A stretch of 64,000 bases of DNA from Vallitalea pronyensis (GTDB lineage: Bacteria; Bacillota; Clostridia; Lachnospirales; Vallitaleaceae), in NCBI RefSeq assembly GCF_018141445.1, contig NZ_CP058649.1, positions 267,001 to 331,000 of the forward strand, given 5' to 3'. This document shows positions 9,181 through 17,337 of the stretch, piece by piece (within the stretch, counting starts at the first letter, position 1; the number at the start of each line of letters is the position of its first letter). The notes below the pieces were generated by a model. It was not told the DNA's origin, did not search any database, and saw only the letters and a list, made by a program, of their open reading frames with translations. A program made the translations under genes and the position numbers.

Positions 9181-10284
9181 CTATAATTTTAACGTCATGT
9201 CACCTTCTTTTATCCAACCCATTATGCGGCAGTATTTTGATAGGATGTAGGTTAATATTGCAGGTAATATAACATGCAGCAAGCCTATTTTCACCATGAT
9301 AAGCCATCCTGCTTCACTATCAATCATGGTATCATAAGTCATTAACTGCCCCACAAGACCAGAAGTACCCATACCACCACCATAAGGATTATTTTCCATT
9401 TTGAAAACAAGGGTGGATACAGGGCCTAATATGGCACTGGCTATAATTGGCGGTATCCATATCCGAGGATTTTTAACAATATTGGGCACTTGTAACATGG
9501 ATGTGCCTAAACCCTGTGCAATAAGTCCATTCATCTTGTTCTCCCGATAACTTGCCACTGCAAATCCGACCATCTGTGTGGCACAACCTACTGTTGCCGC
9601 ACCTGCTGCTAATCCATTAAGTCCTAATATAATGGATAACGCTGCTGAACTAATAGGCAGTGTTAGAATCATACCCATAAGAACCGACACAAAAATCCCC
9701 ATAAGGAAGGGCTGTTGTACAGTGGCCACTTCAATGATATGCCCTAACCCGTTCATAAAAGCACTGATGGATGGACCAACCAACAAGCCAGCTGCACTGC
9801 CTGATAAGATGGTTACCATGGGGGATAGTAAAATATCCAGTTTTGTTTTACCAGAAACCAATCGCCCCACTTCAATACCCACCATAACGGCAATAAAAGC
9901 TCCCAATGGCTCACCTGGTCCAATGAATAGGATATTACCCTCTAAAAAAGCCTGACCACTCATGATTTTCCCAGCATAAGCTCCAACCAGTCCAGAAACA
10001 ATGGAGGCATAGATCACAAGGGGAGACGCTTTTAATTTGTGCGCTACTCCGACACCGATACCTGCTCCTGTCATAACTGTTGCTATAGAGCCGATATGTA
10101 CCAATGTAGTGCCGATGGTGCCTTTCCCTATTAAACTACCTAATTGTTTTATAATTAAACCTATGATCAGCGTAGAAAACAATCCTAACGCCATACCACT
10201 TAAACCATCTACAAAATATCTGTTGCCAAGCTTTTTTAACGTAAACCCTGTAGATTGCTTAGTATCCTTGTTTTGTATATTCAT
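9181..10284 (-). CDS. Stand-alone PTS EIIC-like permease (PTS_EIIC_2 type)
   Basis: About 367 residues, very hydrophobic and glycine-rich, with eight to ten TM segments. The sequence fits the EIIC-like family PTS_EIIC_2, with the conserved-looking GPGEPLGAFIA and NPYGGGMGTSGLVGQ loops. No IIA or IIB domain is attached or encoded nearby, so phosphotransfer coupling is doubtful. The start is set at ATG 10282-10284 with AAAGGG 11 nt upstream; a GTG four codons earlier would overlap that site. It lies 66 nt after the NiaR-type regulator and likely shares its transcript, which makes a niacin- or NAD-related substrate conceivable but unproven. Confidence 0.75.
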   Translation of the reverse strand: MNIQNKDTKQSTGFTLKKLGNRYFVDGLSGMALGLFSTLIIGLIIKQLGSLIGKGTIGTTLVHIGSIATVMTGAGIGVGVAHKLKASPLVIYASIVSGLVGAYAGKIMSGQAFLEGNILFIGPGEPLGAFIAVMVGIEVGRLVSGKTKLDILLSPMVTILSGSAAGLLVGPSISAFMNGLGHIIEVATVQQPFLMGIFVSVLMGMILTLPISSAALSIILGLNGLAAGAATVGCATQMVGFAVASYRENKMNGLIAQGLGTSMLQVPNIVKNPRIWIPPIIASAILGPVSTLVFKMENNPYGGGMGTSGLVGQLMTYDTMIDSEAGWLIMVKIGLLHVILPAILTYILSKYCRIMGWIKEGDMTLKL

Positions 10285-10350
10285 GTGTCTTGTCACCCTT
10301 TCGTAAAATTTTTGTATATAAAAGCCTCATTAGACGTCTGTTCTATCACC

Positions 10351-10860
10351 CTATTTTAATAAAAAGCCCTTTTCATCTAACGCTTTCTCAATGGCATTCA
10401 TGACACCTTCATTGGCTGCTTTAACCAAATGATAATGCTCGCCGCTTTTTAGCCGCATTAATGGAACGGATTTTGCTTGGTCAAGTCTATCTATAAAATC
10501 TTCAATATGGTTTCTAGATGAGAGCATTAAATCCGCGGTAATTTCCCCATACACAGGATGCTCCACCATGACATTAATCACCGTACCACCAAAGTCCACA
10601 ATGGTTTGTAATTCTTCACGTATGTCCTCTTTGGTATGCTTAAGGGCTAATAGCCTTGTATAATCTGCTTTTTTCTCATAAATCATGTAACCATTGGATG
10701 TGGAGATGATTTTATGTCCTTCAGCCCTGAGTAAAGCAATATCTTGAACAATCACTTGACGACTGACAGAACAGGCTTTTGCCAATTGTGAACCCGTTAT
10801 AGGCTCTTGCTTTTTCGTTAAATCTTCAATAATCATTTGTCTCCGCTTTGTACCTTCCAT
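10351..10860 (-). CDS. niaR: NiaR-type niacin-responsive transcriptional repressor (HTH_11 + 3H domain)
   Basis: About 169 residues. Residues ~5-58 form a DeoR/HTH_11-like winged helix (ITGSQLAKACSVSRQVIVQD). The C-terminal half is a 3H domain with its histidines in VEHPVYGEIT, SRNHIEDF and GEHYHLVKA, which in the family bind metal and nicotinic acid. Known NiaR proteins repress NAD biosynthesis and niacin uptake genes when niacin is plentiful. I chose the ATG at 10858-10860 (AGAGGTGAGACC before it) over one ten codons upstream. It follows pgi after a strong terminator and precedes the EIIC-like permease. Confidence 0.88.
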   Translation of the reverse strand: MEGTKRRQMIIEDLTKKQEPITGSQLAKACSVSRQVIVQDIALLRAEGHKIISTSNGYMIYEKKADYTRLLALKHTKEDIREELQTIVDFGGTVINVMVEHPVYGEITADLMLSSRNHIEDFIDRLDQAKSVPLMRLKSGEHYHLVKAANEGVMNAIEKALDEKGFLLK

Positions 10861-10954
10861 GGTCTCACCTCTCTTATCATAATGTTTCATCCTATACTAT
10901 ATTAACATACAATCATATGATTATCTATGCCAAATATAGGCCTAGAACAAAAGT

Positions 10955-10992
10955 TAAAAAAACACCCTAGATTGATTATATTCTAGGGTGTC
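10955..10992 (-). terminator. Strong terminator after pgi
   Basis: On the minus strand ACACCCTAGA pairs with TCTAGGGTGT around a 9-10-nt loop and is followed by TTTTTTT. It isolates pgi from the NiaR gene. Confidence 0.92.
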
Positions 10993-11009
10993 TTAGCATT
11001 AACGTTATA

Positions 11010-12449
11010 TTAAATCATATATTTCTTATTTTTTGCTGGACGGGCATCCAACTCTGCTTTTTTCTTTTCGTACCCTGGACGTCCAAACATAGCATATGTG
11101 GCATTCTTACCTTCTTCAACACCCGGTTGATCAAAAGCGTTAATGTTGAGTAACTCACCTGCAAAACCTGTTGCCACTTCAAATAAGTATAGAATCTGAC
11201 CCAGGGTGAATTCATTGACTTCTGGTAACGTAATGGTCATGTTCGCCTGACCACCTTTGAGCAATGCGTACTCGGTAGCCATCTGCTCTGTTTGAATAAG
11301 CTTATTATGGGTCTCCCCACCTAAGAAACCAAGGCTTGGGATATCCCCGTAGATTTTTGGAATGTTCAGTGATGTTTTGTATTGGTCCACACCAACGAAT
11401 ACAATGATTTTATCCTTAGGACCTTCCGCATATAATTGAACTTGTGAATGCTGGTCTGTAGCACCAAGTGCTCTTACAGGTGTTTGCCCTACATGAACCA
11501 CATTACCATCGTTATCAAATTTCTTACCAAGTGACTCCGCCCATAATTGCGCATACCAGTCACCGATGAATTTGAGTGTGTCCGCATAAGGCATAATAAC
11601 GGAGATGTTCTTGCCTTTTTTCATACCAAGATAATGGAGTATGGCATACATAGCTGCTGGATTCTTGAATGTATCTTCCGTCTTACATAACTCGTCCATA
11701 TAGCCTGCTCCAGCTAATAGCTCTGCAATATTAATACCGCACATAGCTGCTGGTAATAAACCAACTGGCGTAAGTTCCGAGAACCTTCCTCCAACGCCTG
11801 CCGGAATAATAAAACTCTTGTAACCTTCTTGGTCAGCAATTGGGCGAAGGTTACCGTTCTTAGCATCTGTCGTACATACAATATGGTTTTTGGCTTTCTC
11901 AGCACCCAATTTCTCTTCTAAGATTTTTTTGATAATCATAAATTGGGACATGGTTTCAGATGTGCTACCTGATTTCGTGATTACATTGAATAAGGTTTTC
12001 TCTAAATCAAGGACTTCTAATAAGGATACCAATTTTTCAGGATCCACATTATCGGCTACATATAATTTAGGATAGCCGCCTCTTTGCTCTTTTGATAATT
12101 CATTATAATAAGGATGATTAATGGCTTGTTGTACAGCAATTGGTCCAAGTGCAGAACCACCTATACCCAGTACAACAAAGGCATCAAAATCATCTTTTAC
12201 ACTTTCCACATAGTCGTTAATATCCGCTACCACTTCTGTTTGATTGTAGGGTAAGTCTCGCCAATCCATCCCACCGTTGGCACGCTTATCTACCATTGCT
12301 TTCTCAGCTGCTTCAATCTGTCCCTCAATAGCAGCAATCTGGGATTCATCAATACCACTTTCACCGACGAATGCTGTCATCATATGATTAAAGTCAAGTC
12401 TTAACTTCATACTTTCACGCCATGTTTGTTGTTCAAATCTGTTGGACAT
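11010..12449 (-). CDS. pgi: Glucose-6-phosphate isomerase
   Basis: A 479-residue isomerase that interconverts glucose 6-phosphate and fructose 6-phosphate in glycolysis and gluconeogenesis. Family markers are VVLGIGGSALGPIAVQQA, the sugar-phosphate loop NVITKSGSTSETM, VGGRFSELTPVGLLPAA and the ATDQHSQVQLYAEGP segment with the catalytic His. The length matches the Bacillus/Clostridium-type enzyme. ATG is preceded by AGGAGGT. It is monocistronic, with a good sigma-A promoter about 130 nt upstream and its own terminator. Confidence 0.97.
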   Translation of the reverse strand: MSNRFEQQTWRESMKLRLDFNHMMTAFVGESGIDESQIAAIEGQIEAAEKAMVDKRANGGMDWRDLPYNQTEVVADINDYVESVKDDFDAFVVLGIGGSALGPIAVQQAINHPYYNELSKEQRGGYPKLYVADNVDPEKLVSLLEVLDLEKTLFNVITKSGSTSETMSQFMIIKKILEEKLGAEKAKNHIVCTTDAKNGNLRPIADQEGYKSFIIPAGVGGRFSELTPVGLLPAAMCGINIAELLAGAGYMDELCKTEDTFKNPAAMYAILHYLGMKKGKNISVIMPYADTLKFIGDWYAQLWAESLGKKFDNDGNVVHVGQTPVRALGATDQHSQVQLYAEGPKDKIIVFVGVDQYKTSLNIPKIYGDIPSLGFLGGETHNKLIQTEQMATEYALLKGGQANMTITLPEVNEFTLGQILYLFEVATGFAGELLNINAFDQPGVEEGKNATYAMFGRPGYEKKKAELDARPAKNKKYMI

Positions 12450-12578
12450 GTATGTACCTCCTATATTTTTTTAAAAGTGTCATAGTTATTATGAGCAAAA
12501 ACCTATGAACCTTTCTTTTTTTATGAAAAAATAAATGGTATGTTTTACCACTTATTCAGCTTTTTTTAACCAGTTTAA

Positions 12579-12607
12579 ATTATATAGAATTGTTCCGTCT
12601 TTGTAAA
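12579..12607 (-). promoter_or_regulatory. Sigma-A promoter of pgi
   Basis: On the minus strand TTTACA (12602-12607) is followed by a 17-nt spacer and TATAAT (12579-12584). Transcription would start about 120 nt before the pgi ATG. Confidence 0.7.
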
Positions 12608-12622
12608 GCTTTAAAACATGAA

Positions 12623-12657
12623 AATATCCTACACTGTCTTTCCTCAGTGTAGGATAT
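12623..12657 (-). terminator. Terminator after the deacetylase gene
   Basis: TATCCTACACTG (12625-12636) pairs perfectly with CAGTGTAGGATA (12645-12656) around an 8-nt loop and is followed on the minus strand by TTTTC. It lies about 20 nt after the deacetylase stop and just upstream of the pgi promoter. Confidence 0.85.
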
Positions 12658-12676
12658 GGATTATAATCTGACCCTG

Positions 12677-13774
12677 TTACTCTATTTCATATAAACTGCC
12701 AAAACGATAACCTTGCTCTTTTAATTGTTTAATGATATCATCAAGGGCTTCTGCATTGGATGATGATACGGCATGTAATAATGGCATCATACCTGGGTGG
12801 GCATTTTCCAACACATGGTTTAGAGCATATTCTTTTCCTGGTTGTTTTTCTTTTTCACGGTACCAATCCGCATAAGCCAAGCTCCAAAACATGGTCTTAT
12901 AACCTAATTGCTGGGTCAAATAAAGTGTTCTTTCACTGTATTCTCCAGTGGGTGGTCTAAAAAACTTATCCATCTTATACCCTGTCATCTCTTCAAAATA
13001 CCGTTCTGTTTCTTCTATCTCATAGTTAATCTCTTCATCCGTTTGTGTAGGCATTTTTTTATGGTTCACGGTATGATTTCCAACGATATGACCTTCTTCT
13101 TTCATCCGCTTAGTCAACTCTAAGTTATGCTCTACATAGGGTTTTGTGACAAAAAAAGCTGCTTGAACATCATTGGCTTTTAAAGTATCTAATATCATGG
13201 ATGTATAACCGTTTTCGTAGCCTTCATCCATGGTTAAATAAACAACTTTTTCATCGGTATTCATCACATAATAAGCATCATAAGGTTTAATATCAAATTT
13301 GTTATAAGCCTCTGGTCGTCTGTGTTCTTTGTTTCTTTTCCAGCTCCAGCTATGACTTATATTGGATAATCCATTCACATCCACTTCAGAAGTGTCTAAG
13401 TCTCCTGTATCACTACCTTGTGGAAGCTCGGCATTGTCGTCTTCGTTACTATCTTCGGATTGCTGTTCTGCTTGATCTTCCGGTTGTTCCTCGGGTTCTT
13501 CTGTCCCTTGATCTTCCGGTTGTTGTTCCAGTTGTGTTGCTTCTTGATCTTTAACTGAATTCTGATCCTCTGCCGCATTTTGACTTGCGTTATCTATACG
13601 ATTTTGGTTAGCATCTTCATCAACATCAGCTGCTACAGTAGGATTATTTTTATTTTGGTTTATTTTGAATGCACTAGAACCTAGTGTTACGCCTATGCCT
13701 ACTGCTGCTACTACTAACAATAGCACCAAAAGTGCTTTTAATGTTTTTGATTCTTTTTTCTTCTTTTTAGCCAT
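12677..13774 (-). CDS. PdaA-like polysaccharide deacetylase (delta-lactam-biosynthetic de-N-acetylase)
   Basis: A 365-residue protein with an N-terminal TM anchor (residues ~12-32), a long acidic Gln/Glu-rich linker (~40-130) and a NodB-type deacetylase domain (~160-365). Landmarks are TMDEGYENG (181-189), GHIVGNHTVNHKKM, FFRPPTGEYSE, MFWSLAYADW and LLHAVSSSNAEALDD. Their order and spacing match PdaA, which removes acetyl groups from MurNAc during muramic delta-lactam formation in spore cortex. PdaA has Asn where classic NodB enzymes have a metal-binding Asp; here that position (184) is Glu. The linker probably spans cell-wall material. Monocistronic. Confidence 0.85.
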   Translation of the reverse strand: MAKKKKKESKTLKALLVLLLVVAAVGIGVTLGSSAFKINQNKNNPTVAADVDEDANQNRIDNASQNAAEDQNSVKDQEATQLEQQPEDQGTEEPEEQPEDQAEQQSEDSNEDDNAELPQGSDTGDLDTSEVDVNGLSNISHSWSWKRNKEHRRPEAYNKFDIKPYDAYYVMNTDEKVVYLTMDEGYENGYTSMILDTLKANDVQAAFFVTKPYVEHNLELTKRMKEEGHIVGNHTVNHKKMPTQTDEEINYEIEETERYFEEMTGYKMDKFFRPPTGEYSERTLYLTQQLGYKTMFWSLAYADWYREKEKQPGKEYALNHVLENAHPGMMPLLHAVSSSNAEALDDIIKQLKEQGYRFGSLYEIE

Positions 13775-14086
13775 CTTATTTCTCCCCTTTGTAAAACATA
13801 ACCCATTGCTTATGATTTTCTTTTCTCTTTTAGCACCATAGATTAATCACATAAATTCTTATCTTGGTCTATATTATACTTGATTTTATGACATAAATCT
13901 AGATTATTAGGTTTATATTACCATTAAATTTCTATGAATAATTTATTAAAAAATTATGTTGATCACTAAATAAACATCTTGATTCTAGCAATAATGACTC
14001 CACAAAATGGGGCATATCTCATACACTGTAACAGCTTACATGAGATTGCCCCATTTTTACCCTCTTTATAATAACCCAATTTCATT
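13775..14086. other. Intergenic stretch with one terminator
   Basis: About 310 A+T-rich bases between two minus-strand genes. It should hold the deacetylase promoter, but I see no convincing -35/-10 pair. The only clear element is the terminator at 14004-14057. Confidence 0.5.
14004..14057. terminator. Bidirectional terminator after the lipoprotein gene
   Basis: An imperfect stem of about 20 bp (AAAATGGGGCA...TCTCAT with ATGAGAT...TGCCCCATTTT) bounded by A and T runs. It lies about 30 nt after the lipoprotein stop on the minus strand. Confidence 0.8.
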
Positions 14087-14731
14087 TTAGCTAATCCACG
14101 TCTCTTCTGTACTTTCTAGTTTCCAGCCTGCTTCTTCCTTGATGATCGTTGCTTTGATGCCAATTGCACCTAGACCCGAACGGAATTTACTGACATTAAG
14201 CACCACTTTATCATCGGTTTTTGACTCCACATCGTCGATTTCAAGTAAAATCCCCTCAATATAATTTCCTTCCTGAACCAGCCCTTCTTCTTCTAGTTCT
14301 TTAAAGGATGTGTTTTTAACTTCCACATTATACTTGTTAAAATAACTCAAAATCGTCTGCATATCTTCATCTGTAGCATCCACTAACGTTCCGCCATTAA
14401 TGGCTATGTACGTCATGTCTTCGTTAAGTGCATCGTCTACGGGCATAATGGCTTCAAGTGCTATGCTATAGATGGTTGCTAAGTCAGAGCTTTCTGCTGT
14501 TTCGCCATTTTCAGGCTGTTTTTCTGGATGATTCACTTGCCCCTCTTCGCCATCTACTTCGTCATCTGTTTCCCCTTCATTTTCAACGGATGAGTCCGAA
14601 TTTGGCGTATCCTTGGTTCCTGATTCTGTTTCTACCGCAGGATTTTGTGTGTTATTATTTGGCTTTTCTGAGCATCCTACTAAGAAAATCATTATGCATA
14701 GGATACTTAACCAAATGCATATCTTTTTCAC
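14087..14731 (-). CDS. Lipoprotein of unknown function
   Basis: A 214-residue protein with a lipoprotein signal: basic start, hydrophobic core and lipobox FLVGC with Cys20. A disordered acidic Asn/Asp/Glu/Ser-rich linker follows (residues ~22-80). The C-terminal 130 residues form a small folded domain, with ATDEDMQTILSYFNKYN and a closing VSKFRSGLGAIGIKATIIKE. It has no motif I can assign. The acidic linker resembles that of the neighbouring deacetylase, as expected for proteins standing off the membrane in the wall. Confidence 0.75.
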   Translation of the reverse strand: MKKICIWLSILCIMIFLVGCSEKPNNNTQNPAVETESGTKDTPNSDSSVENEGETDDEVDGEEGQVNHPEKQPENGETAESSDLATIYSIALEAIMPVDDALNEDMTYIAINGGTLVDATDEDMQTILSYFNKYNVEVKNTSFKELEEEGLVQEGNYIEGILLEIDDVESKTDDKVVLNVSKFRSGLGAIGIKATIIKEEAGWKLESTEETWIS

Positions 14732-14890
14732 TATATAACCCCTTTCTAAGTGTTACAGTGGGTTAGACGTAGGAGGGGTTTATTTTGTTCCATAATTTTA
14801 TAAGAAATTTTATTTTATTTTTCATGATATGACAACGGCATGAAAAGATTACATATTTGGTAGGATGGGAAGACATTGTGTAAGACTTCC

Positions 14891-15088
14891 GTAGGTAGAT
14901 AGGTACCATAAATCCGTTCAGATTAAATCATGGCTGAAATACTAAGTTCATTCCAAGCTGAATGTCTAAAACTGAAAACTCACTAACGTTCAAACACTTC
15001 AGTTTTTTAACGCCATTCATCTTTTCATTCACTAAGAATTTCTAACCATGATTTAAACATCACGGATTTATGGTACCTATCTACCTAC
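14891..15088. repeat. Long imperfect palindrome A (198 nt)
   Basis: The outer arms 14891-14917 and 15062-15088 are perfectly complementary over 27 bp. A 5x5 internal loop follows, then an 11-bp stem (TTAAATCATGG, 14923-14933 with 15046-15056), further partly paired sequence and a terminal ACTGAA/TTCAGT hairpin. Whole, it folds into one long rod. It could be a MITE-like element or a structured RNA; no flanking target duplication is obvious. Confidence 0.8.
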
Positions 15089-15150
15089 TAGGCAATTGAA
15101 AGGGGCTATGGGTATATATACTAAACATATAGCGTTTGTAAAAACATAAG

Positions 15151-15270
15151 TGGAAAGAACTTGTGGATTTAATAAGAAAAGATTAGAGCACGTGTTGACA
15201 AAGATTTTTTAGAACAAGTAATTGAGAACATTATGAAGTAAAGGAAGAATTGTATGAAACCAATAAGATA
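15151..15270 (+). pseudogene. Possible decayed coding remnant
   Basis: Three short overlapping frames on the plus strand read like ordinary coding sequence: WKELVDLIRKD, then KIRARVDKDFLEQVIENIMK in a second frame, then KEELYETNKIVND back in the first. The last runs straight into palindrome B. This is consistent with the eroded end of a helical protein gene disrupted by small indels, but chance cannot be excluded. Confidence 0.25.
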
Positions 15271-15457
15271 GTAAATGATGTCTCTTTCATATTAACGTCA
15301 ACATATAGGCGAAGGGGTATAGGTAGTGTGGAGAGCGAACCAGGACGGTGAGCGCCGACAATCTAAACATGGACGTTTAGCGTGTCGGAAGAACACTACC
15401 TATACCCCTTCGCCAGAAACCAATAGCCACAATTAATATGAAAGAGACGGCATTTAC
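15271..15457. repeat. Long imperfect palindrome B (187 nt)
   Basis: The outer arms pair over about 25 bp (GTAAATG.. with ..CATTTAC, one 2-nt mismatch). An asymmetric internal loop (about 11 and 18 nt) follows, then a perfect 22-bp stem (15308-15329 with 15393-15414). A terminal hairpin is built from CCGACA/TGTCGG and CTAAAC/GTTTAG (15355-15388). The loops are GC-richer than the surroundings, as in structured RNA or transposon-end DNA. Confidence 0.8.
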
Positions 15458-15674
15458 GGAAGGATGCCCATAGCCCTAGCTTACCTAACCCATCACTTGA
15501 TAAAATGATTTTATTTTAAGATAGCTACATAGGAACTCCATCTAATATAAGTTTTCATGCCTTTTGGGTACTTATTCTTTGATTTACACGCACATGCGTA
15601 TAGATACGTCGTTAAAAAATGATACAATACTACATATGTTTTGATACATATTAATAAAAAATAGGAGGATTATG

Positions 15675-15965
15675 ATGGGCGATATAAACGAATGTTTTAG
15701 TTACTTCATTTCACAGATGCGAGCTGATGCAGACATTAGCTTTATTAAAACAGATATGGAATACCAAGAGCTTGAGTGTTATTTAATGAATCATAAAGAA
15801 AAATATTTATCTATTATTAACAGATTGCCACCAGAGGACTGCACGTTCTTGCATCATTACATTGAACAGCGCAATCATCAAATAGCCTGTGCTAATGATA
15901 CCTTATATTTAGCAGGATATTATGACTGTATAAAATTACTGAAAACACTAAATATCTTATCGTAA
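15675..15965 (+). CDS. Hypothetical small protein
   Basis: A soluble protein of about 96 residues, unrecognised. Two ATG codons are adjacent; the second is preferred because AGGAGG lies 6 nt before it. The sequence is helical and carries HHYIEQRNHQIACANDTLYLAGYYDCIKLLKTLNIL at the C-terminus (shown as its recognisable core YLAGYYDCIKLLK), a pattern found in small clostridial proteins of unknown function. It stands between palindrome B and a small membrane-protein gene. Confidence 0.65.
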   Translation: MGDINECFSYFISQMRADADISFIKTDMEYQELECYLMNHKEKYLSIINRLPPEDCTFLHHYIEQRNHQIACANDTLYLAGYYDCIKLLKTLNILS

Positions 15966-15989
15966 TATAAATTATCTATGGATTTATTT

Positions 15990-16018
15990 TTGATTAATGA
16001 TATACTTTTGCATATAAA
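15990..16018 (+). promoter_or_regulatory. Sigma-A-like promoter for the small membrane protein
   Basis: TTGATT (15990-15995), a 17-nt spacer and TATAAA (16013-16018), about 25 nt before the ATG at 16043. Confidence 0.5.
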
Positions 16019-16042
16019 GTTGAGTAAAAGGAGATTACATAA

Positions 16043-16309
16043 ATGCATCTTATAAAAAAAGACTATTTATATATCAGTATGATCGTGATAAGTATACCAA
16101 CTATGCTATATACGGTACTTAACTATATTTACAGCAATATACCAATCTTTTTTATTGGGTTTTTATTATTTGTTATTGGTATATTTAACATTACTAATTC
16201 AAGAAGAAAACAGAAAAAAATATGGATGATATTTTATGTCCTCTCTATATTTTGGTTTATTATTGGTTTATTTAGTTTTATTGCATTTGCTACAGTTAGG
16301 TTTTTATAA
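16043..16309 (+). CDS. Small membrane protein, unknown function
   Basis: An 88-residue protein with three hydrophobic segments (residues ~8-27, 29-48, 60-86), the first two joined by a tight turn and followed by a basic loop NSRRKQKK. AAAAGGAG precedes ATG by 9 nt, and a promoter sits immediately upstream. No family is recognised. Confidence 0.65.
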   Translation: MHLIKKDYLYISMIVISIPTMLYTVLNYIYSNIPIFFIGFLLFVIGIFNITNSRRKQKKIWMIFYVLSIFWFIIGLFSFIAFATVRFL

Positions 16310-16363
16310 CAATTAATACGTACATTAAGAATACGATAAGCATATTTGTCTAAGAGTAATATT

Positions 16364-16400
16364 AAAGGGTAACAGCATGCTAAAACATTACTGTTACCCT
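16364..16400. terminator. Terminator between convergent genes
   Basis: GGGTAACAG pairs with CTGTTACCC around a 15-nt loop; on the minus strand it is followed by TTTAAT. It separates the plus-strand small membrane gene from the minus-strand DUF2812 gene. Confidence 0.75.
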
Positions 16401-16407
16401 ACCTATA

Positions 16408-16941
16408 TTATTCATGAATCTGCATATTCTCCTTGATATGCTTAATTTTATAGTGTGTCCTGATTGTATTGGATGTAAAAAATATTAGAAATATGGTGTA
16501 TAGAACGCTCACAGCGACGTAGAAGAAATCACCTTCATGCCATGTTAAATCTAATAACTTAATAAAACTTGCTATCATGATTGGTAGTAAACACACCTGA
16601 AATGTGAAGATACGTTTGAAATGGCTGTATTTACTGCTTAAATCTGTAAAAAGATTAAGAGGACCGTATTCTTTCCTTTTTCTCAAATAAACCCATCTCG
16701 CCCATGAAGCCACATGCTCTATATCTGTATCCTTTAGAAAATTTAAATAGTCGTAGTTTTTATGATGTGACATATCTTCCAGCAATTCGATACCATAAGT
16801 ATAGGTATTGGGATTACCTCTTTCAAATATATAGAAGAAAAAACAGTATCGTAGAAAATGAAACCCTTTACTTTCCATCTCATTAAGCCATTTTTCTTCC
16901 TTCTCATAGTCTATAAAAAATCGAAAAGCTATTTTAGTCAT
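16408..16941 (-). CDS. DUF2812 membrane protein
   Basis: A 177-residue protein. The N-terminal soluble part (residues 1-110) fits DUF2812: FFIDYEKEEKWLNEMESKG, the ERGNPNTYTYGIEL strand and a W-rich end. Two TM helices follow (~118-135 and 145-165). It overlaps the PadR gene by 8 bp and is translated right after it (AGGAGG site inside the PadR end). DUF2812 proteins commonly pair with PadR regulators in Firmicutes, so the membrane protein is the likely effector or regulated partner; its activity is unknown. Confidence 0.85.
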   Translation of the reverse strand: MTKIAFRFFIDYEKEEKWLNEMESKGFHFLRYCFFFYIFERGNPNTYTYGIELLEDMSHHKNYDYLNFLKDTDIEHVASWARWVYLRKRKEYGPLNLFTDLSSKYSHFKRIFTFQVCLLPIMIASFIKLLDLTWHEGDFFYVAVSVLYTIFLIFFTSNTIRTHYKIKHIKENMQIHE

Positions 16942-17269
16942 TGTCCTTACCTCCTAGTATATCTTCACCTAATGTTGTCAGATGTTGTAAGCGTCGTAAC
17001 TCTTGGTGTGCTATATGTAAACCTTCATCTGTGATAATGTATTCTTTTTTCTTGCGACTGGTACCTTCTTGGCGATGTATTTTAATCCACCCTTTATTTA
17101 GCAGTGTATTAATCGCACCATAGAGGGTTCCGCTGCCTAATTGAACACTATCTCCACTCATTTCACTAACCTTCTGCATAATGCCATAACCATGTAGAGG
17201 TTTTTTTAATGTAAGTAATATATAGAATACTGCTTCTGTTAAAGCCATTCTCTCATGACTCTCTGGCAT
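16934..17269 (-). CDS. PadR-family transcriptional regulator
   Basis: A 111-residue winged-helix protein: TEAVFYILLTLKKPLHGYGI, the GSGTLYGAINTLLNKGWIKI recognition region and KKEYIITDEGLHIAHQEL are typical of PadR. GGAGGT lies 7 nt before ATG. Its promoter contains a 19-nt palindrome across spacer and -10, so it very likely represses its own operon with DUF2812. Confidence 0.93.
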   Translation of the reverse strand: MPESHERMALTEAVFYILLTLKKPLHGYGIMQKVSEMSGDSVQLGSGTLYGAINTLLNKGWIKIHRQEGTSRKKKEYIITDEGLHIAHQELRRLQHLTTLGEDILGGKDND

Positions 17270-17337
17270 AAGAATACCTCCAATTTCTCTTAGTAATAGC
17301 TAATATATCGTTTGTGGACATATCGCTTGATGACATA

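Larger units (their letters stand above)
14732..15674. other. Gene-poor region with two long hairpin elements and a possible gene remnant
   Basis: About 940 bases without an intact gene. It contains palindromic element A (14891-15088), a stretch with coding-like but frame-broken sequence (about 15151-15270), and palindromic element B (15271-15457). A further inverted pair (15103-15115 with 15463-15475, one mismatch) encloses element B. No transposase or tRNA was seen. Confidence 0.6.

Noticed and set aside
10261..10300. NiaR operator around the EIIC start (GTGTCTTGTCAC)
   Set aside because: Only a 3-bp inverted match flanks the centre, and it overlaps the start codon and ribosome site; I could not confirm it against a reliable consensus.
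14891..15475. Composite transposon bounded by palindromes A and B
   Set aside because: No transposase lies between them, and the two elements differ in sequence, so they cannot be the ends of one transposon.
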